62,125 bases of DNA, taken from NCBI GenBank assembly GCA_036273455.1, contig DASUHP010000039.1, positions 1 to 62,125 of the forward strand. Direction: 5' to 3'. A program made the translations under genes and the position numbers. The stretch comes from CAIYRG01 sp036273455. GTDB lineage: Bacteria > Pseudomonadota > Alphaproteobacteria > Micropepsales > Micropepsaceae. Position 1 is the first letter of the stretch, and each line of letters starts with the position of its first letter. Shown here in pieces: positions 18,403 to 25,757 of the stretch. The notes beneath the pieces are model-generated. The model was not told the origin of the DNA. It ran no database searches and saw nothing but the letters and a program-made list of their open reading frames with translations.

Positions 18403-20598
18403 ATGACGACCAGAAGCACAGTTTGCGCTGCCATGATGAGCGCCAGTTTTGCGGTTTTGTTCTCGGCTGTTCCTGTCAGCAGTGCGAATGCACAGGGCGC
18501 CGCCACCGCGAACTTGGCGAAAATCGGCGCGGAGGATATCGGCGGCGTCGTCACCAGCGCGACAGGGCCGGAAGCCGGCGTCTGGGTCATTGCCGAAACC
18601 AAAGACTTGCCGACGAGATACGTGAAAATCGTCGTGACCGACGATCTGGGCCGTTTCGTCATTCCCGGGCTGCCGAGGGCGAATTATGACGTCTGGGTGC
18701 GGGGCTATGGCCTCGTCGATTCGCCAAAAACCAAAATTCAGCCCGGCAAAACGATCGAGCTCAAATCGATCGCGGCGCCGAGCCGGGCCGCCGCGGCGCA
18801 GTACTATCCTGCGCAGTACTGGTACTCGATGCTGAAAGTGCCGGCGGCGAAACTTTTCCCCGGGACCGGGCCTTCCGGCAACGGCATGTCGCAGCAGATG
18901 CAGGATCAGGGCATGTGGCTGCGCAATCTGAAAACCGATGGCTGCAACTCCTGCCACCAATTGGGCGACGTAGCCACCCGTACCATTCCTCCCGCGCTTG
19001 GCCATTTCAACACCGGCGCCGAAGCCTGGGAGCGCCGCCTGCAATCCGGTCAGGCCAGCTCCAACATGATGGCCGCCGTTGGCCGGTTCGATACGCAGCG
19101 TGCACTGACATTATTTGCCGACTGGACAGACCGTGTCGCCAAAGGCGAGCTGCCCCGCAGCGATCCCCCGCGTCCGGCCGGTATTGAACGAAACGTCGTG
19201 GTGACGGAATGGGACTGGAACACGCCGCAGACATATGTCCATGACGAGATTGCCACCGACCGCCGCAATCCCGGCGTGAACGCGCATGGCATCATTTACG
19301 GCTCGACCGACTGGAGCTCCGATTCGATTCCCTGGCTTGACCCGGTCGACAACAAATCGGGGACCTTGAAAACGGAATGGCGCGACCCGAAGACGCCGAC
19401 AACGAAGACCAATCCAATCTATGGCGGGTCAGCCTATTGGGGAACGGAACCCATCTGGGACAGCCACACCGTCGTCCACAATCCGATGTATGACGACAAC
19501 GGCCGGCTGTGGCTGACCGCGCGCATCCGGCCCCAGGCGGATCCCGCTTTCTGCAAGCCCGGTTCGAACAATCCGTATGCGAATATATATCCGCTGACCC
19601 GCTCCGGCCGGCAGGCCGAAGTCTACGACCCGAAGACGCACAAGATCGCCATGATCGACCTGTGCTTCTCGACCCATCATCTGCAGTTCGACAAGAACAA
19701 TATTCTCTGGTTCAGCTCGGGCGGCGGCAGCGACAACGACGTCATCGGCTGGCTCGACGTGGGCAAATGGGATACCACGCATGATGCGCAGGCGAGCCAG
19801 GGGTGGGCGCCATTCGTCCTCGATACCAATGCCAATGGCAAACGTGACGCAGGATGGGTCGAGCCGAAGGGCAAAATCGACCCGCAGAAGGATATGCGCA
19901 TCGTCGCAGGCATCTACAGCGTCAGCCCGAATCCCGCCGACGGCTCGGTTTGGGGCACTGTGCTGGGCTTCCCCGGTGGCATCGTGCGCTTCGATCCGAA
20001 GACGCAGTTGAGCGAATATTATGAAGTGCCATGGAAGAACCAAAAGACCAGAGACTGGGGCTTCAGCCCGCGTGGCGCGGATATCACAAGCGATGGCGTG
20101 GTCTGGACCGCGCTCGCAAGTGGTGATCTGGCCAGCTTCGATCGGCGTTTGTGCAAGGGCCCACTGAAGGGGCCGGCCCTTGCGGACCCGCAAAATCTCT
20201 GTCCGGAAGGCTGGAAGATCCACCACATGCCCGGACCGGTATTTGAGGGGTTTAAGCCGGGTGATCCGGGTGCAGTCGCCGAGGCGCCGTATTATGACTG
20301 GGTCGATCAGCACAACACGTCCGGGCTCGGCGCAAACACCCCGATAGCCACCGGCAACGAGTCGGATTCGCTGGCGGCGCTGGTGAACGGCAAGTGGATC
20401 GTGCTGCGGGTGCCTTATCCGCTCGGCTATTTCGCCAAAGGCATGGATGGGCGCATCGACGATGCGAAAGCCGGCTGGAAAGGCAAGGGGCTGTGGTCAG
20501 CCTTCTCCAATCTCGCACCGACGCACATCGAGGGCGGCAAGGGCGAGACCAGCAAGGTCGTCCACTTCCAGATCAGGCCCAACCCGCTGGCAAGCTGA
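18403..20598 (+). CDS. Secreted haem-motif beta-propeller protein, paralogue 3
   Basis: 731 aa; function unknown. Signal peptide ending near SSANAQG; regulatory-like domain with GPEAGVWVIAETKDLP and DDLGRFVIPGLP; haem motif CNSCH; Met pair SSNMMAAVG; propeller-like half with NAHGIIYGS, FCKPGS, CFSTHHLQFD, SFDRRLCKGPLKGP and EAPYYDWVDQHNTSGLG. Four cysteines of the C-terminal half (FCK, LCF, LCKGP, CPEG) are shared by all five paralogues and may pair in the periplasm (inference). The open frame reaches upstream to 18217, but that part overlaps the family A repeat and terminator; ATG 18403 with GTGAGGGAA upstream is the real start. Confidence 0.85.
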   Translation: MTTRSTVCAAMMSASFAVLFSAVPVSSANAQGAATANLAKIGAEDIGGVVTSATGPEAGVWVIAETKDLPTRYVKIVVTDDLGRFVIPGLPRANYDVWVRGYGLVDSPKTKIQPGKTIELKSIAAPSRAAAAQYYPAQYWYSMLKVPAAKLFPGTGPSGNGMSQQMQDQGMWLRNLKTDGCNSCHQLGDVATRTIPPALGHFNTGAEAWERRLQSGQASSNMMAAVGRFDTQRALTLFADWTDRVAKGELPRSDPPRPAGIERNVVVTEWDWNTPQTYVHDEIATDRRNPGVNAHGIIYGSTDWSSDSIPWLDPVDNKSGTLKTEWRDPKTPTTKTNPIYGGSAYWGTEPIWDSHTVVHNPMYDDNGRLWLTARIRPQADPAFCKPGSNNPYANIYPLTRSGRQAEVYDPKTHKIAMIDLCFSTHHLQFDKNNILWFSSGGGSDNDVIGWLDVGKWDTTHDAQASQGWAPFVLDTNANGKRDAGWVEPKGKIDPQKDMRIVAGIYSVSPNPADGSVWGTVLGFPGGIVRFDPKTQLSEYYEVPWKNQKTRDWGFSPRGADITSDGVVWTALASGDLASFDRRLCKGPLKGPALADPQNLCPEGWKIHHMPGPVFEGFKPGDPGAVAEAPYYDWVDQHNTSGLGANTPIATGNESDSLAALVNGKWIVLRVPYPLGYFAKGMDGRIDDAKAGWKGKGLWSAFSNLAPTHIEGGKGETSKVVHFQIRPNPLAS

Positions 20599-20632
20599 AT
20601 ACCCGGCTAAGAAGGATCGTATCAAGCGCTGG

Positions 20633-20688
20633 CTTTCCTCCCCCGTTTAAGGGGGAGGTGGCGCGCCGTTCGCGCGACGCAGGGGGAA
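20633..20688. repeat. Intergenic repeat family A, copy after paralogue 3
   Basis: CTTTCCTCCCCCGTTTAAGGG, GGAGGTGGCGCGC, a GCGCG-centred palindrome, then GACGCAGGGGGAAC. It starts 35 bp after the stop. No T-tailed hairpin follows, unlike after paralogues 1 and 2. Confidence 0.85.
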
Positions 20689-20734
20689 CCCGCCCATATT
20701 CTTGCCATTCCCGCCTCGTCGTCCCCAGCCAAAT

Positions 20735-20746
20735 CGGCTATACAGC
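20735..20746 (+). promoter_or_regulatory. TATACA promoter-like element of paralogue 4
   Basis: CGGCTATACAGC, 46 bp before the ATG; the leader contains CACCACGCCAGGGTGAGGGA, matching the leader of paralogue 3. Confidence 0.45.
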
Positions 20747-20791
20747 TTGCATAAATCCGCATTGCCACCACGCCAGGGTGAGGGAGACCAC

Positions 20792-22972
20792 ATGACGATC
20801 AGGACTGTGTTAGGCGCCGCCATGATGACGGCCAGCTTTGCCGCATTGATGAGCGGTGTTTCGATTACACCTGCCGCCGCGCAAGGTGCTGCGCAGGTGA
20901 AAATCGATGCCGACGATATTGGCGGCGTTGTCACCGGCGTGAAGGGACCCGAAGCCGGCGTGTGGGTGATCGCCGAAACCCGCGATCTGCCGACCAAATA
21001 TGTGAAGATCGTCGCTACCGACGACCAGGGCCGGTTCGTCCTCCCCGATCTTCCGAAGGGGACCTATGACGTCTGGGTGCGCGGTTATGGTCTGGTCGAT
21101 TCGCCGAAAACCAGGACCCAGCCCGGCAAAACGATCGAACTGAAATCGGTGCAGGCGCCGACACGCGCTGCGGCAGCGCAATATTATCCCGGCATTTACT
21201 GGTACTCGATGATGAAAATTCCCGACAAAAGCCTGTTCCCCGGAACCGGGACTTCGGGCAACAACATGTCGACGCTGCTGAAGGACCAGGGCCAGTGGCT
21301 GCGCGTCACCAAGACCGATGGCTGCGGCCATTGCCACCAGTTGGGCGATCTCGCCACCCGGACGCTGCCGCAGAATCTCGGCCACTTCAACACCAGCGCG
21401 GAAGCCTGGGAGCGCCGCCTGCAATCCGGTCAGGCCGGCACCAGCATGATGGACGAGATCGGCAAATTCGACGTGCCGCGCCAGCTCGCGCTATTGGGCG
21501 ACTGGACCGACCGCGTCGCCAAGGGCGAATTGCCGAAGGCCGATCCGCCGCGTCCCACCGGCATGGAACGCAATATGGTGGTCACCGAATGGGACTGGGC
21601 CACGCCCACAATGTATCTCCACGACACCATTTCTACAGACAAGCGCAATCCGACGGTGAATGCGCATGGCCTGATCTATGGCGCGCCGGAAGTCAGTTCG
21701 GACAACGTGCCGTGGCTGGATCCGGTGGACAACAAATCCGGCTTCATCAAGTCGGAATACCGCGATCCCAAGACACCGAGCGAAAAGACCGCGACCATCC
21801 TTGCGCCGTCGCCTTATTGGGGCAACGAGCCGATCTGGGATTCGCACACCATCATCCACAACCCCATGTTCGACGAGAAGGGACGCGTGTGGATGACGGC
21901 CCGCATTCGTCCCACCAATACCGAGCCCGCATTTTGCAAGCAGGGTTCGGACCTCGCTTCGGCCAGGGCCTATCCGCTGACGAAATCCAATCGTCAGCTC
22001 GAGGTCTATGATCCCAAGACGCGCAAGATCGACATGATCGATTTGTGCTTCAACACCCACCATCTGCAGTTCGACAAGAACGATGTCCTGTGGTTCAGCT
22101 CCGGCGGCCCCTCCGACGTTCTCGGATGGATCGACATCAAGAAGTGGGACGCGACCCATGACGACAAGGACAGTCAGGGTTGGTCGCCCTTCATCATCGA
22201 CACCAATGGCGACGGGAAGCGCGACGCCTGGACCGACCCGGGGCAACCCGACGATGCGAAGAAGGACAAGCGCCTGTACCTGGGATTCTATGGCGTCAGC
22301 CCGAATCCGGCCGACGGCACCATCTGGGGCGGCGTGACCGGATTCCCCGGCGGCGTTGCGCGGTTCGATCCGAAAACTCAGCTTACGGAATATTTCGAGT
22401 TCCCGTACAAGAACCCAAAGAACCCGCAATCGGGATTCTCTCCGCGCGGATCGGATATCGACAGTAACGGCGTGTTCTGGGCGGTGCTGGCGAGCGGCGA
22501 TCTGGTCAGCTTCGACCGCCGTCTGTGCAAAGGCCCGCTCAATGGGCCGCGGGCGGCCGATCCGCAGAATCTCTGCCCGGAGGGCTTCAAATTCTATCAG
22601 ATGCCCGGACCGGACTTCGAGAATCTGCCCAAGGGCACGCCCGGCGCATCGGCCGAAGCGCCCTATTATGTCTGGGTTGACCAGCACAATGTGTTCGGAT
22701 TGGGCGAGAATGTGCCGATCGCCACCGGCAACAATTCCGACTCGCTCAACGCGCTGGTCAACGGCAAGTTTGTTGTGATCCGCATCCCCTATCCGATGAG
22801 CTTCTTTGCCAAGAATCTCGACGGCCGCATTGACGACATGAATGCCGGCTGGAAGGGCAAGGGCCTGTGGTCACAATATTCCGGCCGCTCCCAGCCGCAT
22901 CTCGAAGGCGGCAAGGGACAGACCAGCAAAGTGGTCCACGTCCAGTATCGTCCGGACCCACTGGCCCACTAA
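20792..22972 (+). CDS. Secreted haem-motif beta-propeller protein, paralogue 4
   Basis: 726 aa; function unknown. Signal peptide (ITPAAAQGA); regulatory-like domain GPEAGVWVIAETRDLP and DDQGRFVLPDLPKGTYD; haem motif CGHCH, i.e. with an extra His next to the haem histidine; Met pair TSMMDEIG; propeller-like half with DNVPWLDPVDNKSG, CFNTHHLQFD and SPRGSDIDSNGV. It is the most divergent of the middle three and shares some features (SDPVDNKSGFIKSE-like, PANTEPAFCK-like) with paralogue 1. ATG 20792 follows AGGGTGAGGGAG. The gene is followed after 13 bp by a family A repeat and then by a member of a second secreted family. Confidence 0.85.
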   Translation: MTIRTVLGAAMMTASFAALMSGVSITPAAAQGAAQVKIDADDIGGVVTGVKGPEAGVWVIAETRDLPTKYVKIVATDDQGRFVLPDLPKGTYDVWVRGYGLVDSPKTRTQPGKTIELKSVQAPTRAAAAQYYPGIYWYSMMKIPDKSLFPGTGTSGNNMSTLLKDQGQWLRVTKTDGCGHCHQLGDLATRTLPQNLGHFNTSAEAWERRLQSGQAGTSMMDEIGKFDVPRQLALLGDWTDRVAKGELPKADPPRPTGMERNMVVTEWDWATPTMYLHDTISTDKRNPTVNAHGLIYGAPEVSSDNVPWLDPVDNKSGFIKSEYRDPKTPSEKTATILAPSPYWGNEPIWDSHTIIHNPMFDEKGRVWMTARIRPTNTEPAFCKQGSDLASARAYPLTKSNRQLEVYDPKTRKIDMIDLCFNTHHLQFDKNDVLWFSSGGPSDVLGWIDIKKWDATHDDKDSQGWSPFIIDTNGDGKRDAWTDPGQPDDAKKDKRLYLGFYGVSPNPADGTIWGGVTGFPGGVARFDPKTQLTEYFEFPYKNPKNPQSGFSPRGSDIDSNGVFWAVLASGDLVSFDRRLCKGPLNGPRAADPQNLCPEGFKFYQMPGPDFENLPKGTPGASAEAPYYVWVDQHNVFGLGENVPIATGNNSDSLNALVNGKFVVIRIPYPMSFFAKNLDGRIDDMNAGWKGKGLWSQYSGRSQPHLEGGKGQTSKVVHVQYRPDPLAH

Positions 22973-22984
22973 CGTTCAGCAGGC

Positions 22985-23053
22985 GCTTTCCTCCCCCGTT
23001 TACGGGGGAGGTGGCGCGCTGCGCGGCAGCGCGACGGAGGGGGGACATTCCAC
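22985..23053. repeat. Intergenic repeat family A, copy after paralogue 4
   Basis: CTTTCCTCCCCCGTTTACGGG, GGAGGTGGCGCGC, a CGCTGCGCGGCAGCG hairpin and GACGGAGGGGGGACATTCCAC. This is one of the best preserved copies. Confidence 0.88.
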
Positions 23054-23106
23054 CCTGCGGGCCGCAAATCCTGCTATACTTTTCGCAGCTAATTCAGGAG
23101 CGGCTA

Positions 23107-23988
23107 ATGCGTTCACTCACCGCTGCCCTTCTCCTCACCGCATTCTCGGCGACCGCCGCAAACGCGATTCCCAATTTCGCGCCGGCCGCCAGCAGTGGCT
23201 GGTTTGCTTATTCGCGTGATTTCATGCGCCCCGCCAGCGGCCCCGGTCCGATTCAGCAGGATCGAAACCACCCGCGCGTGACCAATGACGATTTCCGCGC
23301 GACCGGCAAACAGCCGACGAATGCCATTGCCGATCTTTCCAATCCAGTCCTTCTGCCATGGGCGAGGGAGGTGGTCAGGAAATTCAACGATCAGGCGCTG
23401 GCCGGAATTCCTGTCGTCTCGCAACACGCGCAATGCCGCGCCGTCGGCGTCACCAATTTCGATCTTGAACCGATGACTCGGCCCATGTTCATCCTGCAGG
23501 GCAAAAACGAGGTCACGCTGATTCTCGAAAGTTTCGGCGAAGTGCGGCACGTCTTCCTCACCGATCACCACAGCCAGAATCTCAAGCCATCCTGGTACGG
23601 AGAATCCATCGGCCATTACGAAGGCGATACTCTGGTCGTCGACACCATCGGCTTCAACGACAAAACCGAGATCGACGGTTTCCACACGCCGCACACGACC
23701 CAGCTCCACACGGTCGAGCGCTTCCATCTTGTGGATGGCGGCCGTGAGTTGCAAATCGACGTGCATGTCGAGGACCTGGGCGCCTTCACCACGCCCTGGA
23801 ACGCGGTGCAGCGCTACCGGCAATTCGAATTGGTGGCGCGAAATGCAAAGCAATCGGGCGTGCAGCTTACCGCGCTCGCGACGCCGGACGACGGACCATT
23901 GAGCGAAGCGGTTTGCGCCGACAGCCCAATTTCGCTGCAATTCATCCCGGGCGCCTCCATCCCCGTGGCCAAAACCCCCGACTTTTGA
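23107..23988 (+). CDS. Secreted protein of unknown function, family 2 member a
   Basis: 293 aa, exported (signal MRSLTAALLLTAFSATAANA). Seen: a conserved core SIGHYEGDTLVVDTIGFND followed by PHTTQLHTVERFHL and VEDLGAFTTPWNAV near the C-terminus, ending in KTPDF. This motif set is one I associate with exported proteins of soil bacteria, often near PQQ or haem enzymes, without a known activity. The ATG at 23107 follows AGGAGCGG at good distance, and a CTATAC element is about 30 bp upstream. It is about 50% identical by eye to the next gene (24136) and more distantly related to 35111-36043. The open frame upstream of 23107 overlaps paralogue 4 and is not used. Confidence 0.8.
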   Translation: MRSLTAALLLTAFSATAANAIPNFAPAASSGWFAYSRDFMRPASGPGPIQQDRNHPRVTNDDFRATGKQPTNAIADLSNPVLLPWAREVVRKFNDQALAGIPVVSQHAQCRAVGVTNFDLEPMTRPMFILQGKNEVTLILESFGEVRHVFLTDHHSQNLKPSWYGESIGHYEGDTLVVDTIGFNDKTEIDGFHTPHTTQLHTVERFHLVDGGRELQIDVHVEDLGAFTTPWNAVQRYRQFELVARNAKQSGVQLTALATPDDGPLSEAVCADSPISLQFIPGASIPVAKTPDF

Positions 23989-23998
23989 ATTCAATTCA

Positions 23999-24060
23999 AC
24001 CCGCCCCTTGGGGGCGGGTCGAAATTTGCTTCGCAAATTTCGGGGCGGGGACCGGCCACC
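23999..24060. repeat. Intergenic palindrome family B, copy 1
   Basis: CCGCCCCTTGGGGGCGGGTCG, then the perfect hairpin GAAATTTGC-tt-CGCAAATTTC, then GGGGCGGGGACCGGCCAC. It lies directly after the 23107 gene and could act as a processing hairpin. Confidence 0.85.
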
Positions 24061-24135
24061 GCCGCCCGTAATCAACCACGAGGGTTTCGCCACGCCCTCG
24101 TGACACCTCCCTCCAAAGCTCTCTACAATCGCACC

Positions 24136-25023
24136 ATGACCCGCACCTCTGCGATCTCCATTTCACTCGCTATCGCGTTCCTGCCCACCGCCGCCATCGC
24201 TGCGCCGCCAGACTTCTCGCCCACGCCGGAGACCCAATGGTACGCATATTCGGAAGTCTTGCTGCCGCCACCGTCCGGTCCCGGCCCGGTGTTGCAGGAC
24301 CCCGAACATCCGCTGATCACCAATGATGATTTCCGCGCCACCGGAAAGCAGCCAACTTATCCGATGGGTGATCCGCGTTCGCCGATTCTGAAGCCATGGG
24401 CGGCGGATGTGCTGCGGAAAGTGAATGCCGACACGCTCGCGGGAAAGCCGATCATTACCCAGCACGCGCAATGTTTGCCTGGTGGCGTTACGCAGTTCCT
24501 GGTCCAGCCGTCCACCCGTCCCATGTATATCGTGCAGGGCAAAGACGACGTTGTGATGATCAATGAAAGCTTTGCCGAAGTGCGGCATATCTACCTGACC
24601 GGCGGGCACCACTCCGATCCGGGACGTTCATGGTGGGGAGATTCGATCGGCCATTATGAGGGTGACACACTGGTCGTCGACACCAACGGCTTCAACGACA
24701 AAACCCATATTGACCGCTTCCACACTCCGCATACCGCACAGCTTCATACCCTCGAGCGCTTTCGTCTCATCGATGGCGGCAAGGAGATGCAGGTCGACCT
24801 CCATGTCGAAGATACGGGCGCGTTTACAACGCCGTGGAATGCGGTGATGCGCTATCGCAAATACGAGCTGGTAGCGACGAACGCGCAGAAATCCGGAGCG
24901 AAGATCGCCGTGCTCGCGACTCCAGATGAGGGACCTTTGATCGAAGCCGTTTGTGACGGCCGTAATGCGTTGCAGTTTGTCCCTGGTGCCACGCTTGCCG
25001 AAGCCAAAACCCCCGACTTCTGA
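24136..25023 (+). CDS. Secreted protein of unknown function, family 2 member b
   Basis: 295 aa, exported (MTRTSAISISLAIAFLPTAAIAA). It carries the same core as its neighbour: SIGHYEGDTLVVDTNGFND, PHTAQLHTLERFRL, VEDTGAFTTPWNAVMRYR and terminal KTPDF. It also shares VTNDDFRATGKQP and QHAQC near the N-terminus, which are absent from the third member. The two genes are clearly a tandem duplication, separated by a family B palindrome. The ATG at 24136 starts the signal peptide and has no visible ribosome site; a TCTACAAT hexamer ends about 10 bp upstream, so a leaderless or very short-leader transcript is possible. Confidence 0.8.
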   Translation: MTRTSAISISLAIAFLPTAAIAAPPDFSPTPETQWYAYSEVLLPPPSGPGPVLQDPEHPLITNDDFRATGKQPTYPMGDPRSPILKPWAADVLRKVNADTLAGKPIITQHAQCLPGGVTQFLVQPSTRPMYIVQGKDDVVMINESFAEVRHIYLTGGHHSDPGRSWWGDSIGHYEGDTLVVDTNGFNDKTHIDRFHTPHTAQLHTLERFRLIDGGKEMQVDLHVEDTGAFTTPWNAVMRYRKYELVATNAQKSGAKIAVLATPDEGPLIEAVCDGRNALQFVPGATLAEAKTPDF

Positions 25024-25026
25024 GTC

Positions 25027-25090
25027 AACCCGCCCCCTGGGGGCGGGTCGAAATTTGCTTCGCAAATTTCGGGGCGGGGACCCGCCACAG
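25027..25090. repeat. Intergenic palindrome family B, copy 2
   Basis: Almost identical to the copy at 23999: CCGCCCCCTGGGGGCGGGTCG, hairpin GAAATTTGC-tt-CGCAAATTTC, GGGGCGGGGACCCGCCAC. It follows the second gene of the tandem pair, so gene plus repeat appear duplicated together. Confidence 0.87.
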
Positions 25091-25135
25091 GCAACGCGAT
25101 CAGTCACCTAACATCCTTCCGCTCTGAGACATACC

Positions 25136-25543
25136 ATGCCCAACAACACCTCGCTCCCCGCCGCCACACTTCAGCAATTGCAGAAGCTCCACGCAGCGCT
25201 GCTGCACCTGCACAAACTTCTTCTCGACGACGAACGCGCGACGTATGAACGCGAGCACGGACGCATCGCTCCGGCAAAGATGCTGCAGCTGGTCATCGGC
25301 GATGCGCAATTCGCCTGGCTGCGGCGCATCTCCGAATTGATCGTGCAGATCGATGAGCTGACCGAATCGGATGAACCTGATGCCGCGTTGCGTGCGACCG
25401 ATCTGCTGGTGCAGATTCGCGAGTTGCTCCTTCAACCAAATCCCGATGACGAGTTTGGCCGGAAATATGCGGCCGCCCTGCAGCGCCTGCCCGACGCTGT
25501 CCTCGCCCACAAATCCGTCTCGTCACTATTGCCGGCGAACTGA
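25136..25543 (+). CDS. Small all-helical protein, unknown function
   Basis: 135 aa, no signal peptide, rich in Leu, Ala, Asp and Glu. Predicted by eye to be almost wholly helical: LQQLQKLHAALLHLHKLLLDDER at the start (broken here in two), then RIAPAKMLQLVIGDAQFAW, LRRISELIVQIDELTES and a C-terminal RYAALQRLPDAV-like helix. It is probably cytoplasmic. ATG at 25136. It sits between the family 2 pair and paralogue 5 in the same direction. The sequence style is consistent with a conserved protein, but I do not know its role. Confidence 0.7.
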   Translation: MPNNTSLPAATLQQLQKLHAALLHLHKLLLDDERATYEREHGRIAPAKMLQLVIGDAQFAWLRRISELIVQIDELTESDEPDAALRATDLLVQIRELLLQPNPDDEFGRKYAAALQRLPDAVLAHKSVSSLLPAN

Positions 25544-25757
25544 GTTAAGCATTCGCCTGCCCCCGCTACGCTAGTTTTCTCCTTCCCTCCTTGCGGGGAA
25601 GGTGCCGCTGTGCTGACCATGCTTCTGCATGGCGGTCATACAGACCGATGATCCGGTCCGCGTCTTCGCGTGGCACGTCGATTCTCCCCGTCCGGCGGTT
25701 TCTCGCCAGTCGTCAAGCTGGTAGAGTTTTGGGATCGACGCAACCGGATATAACGAC

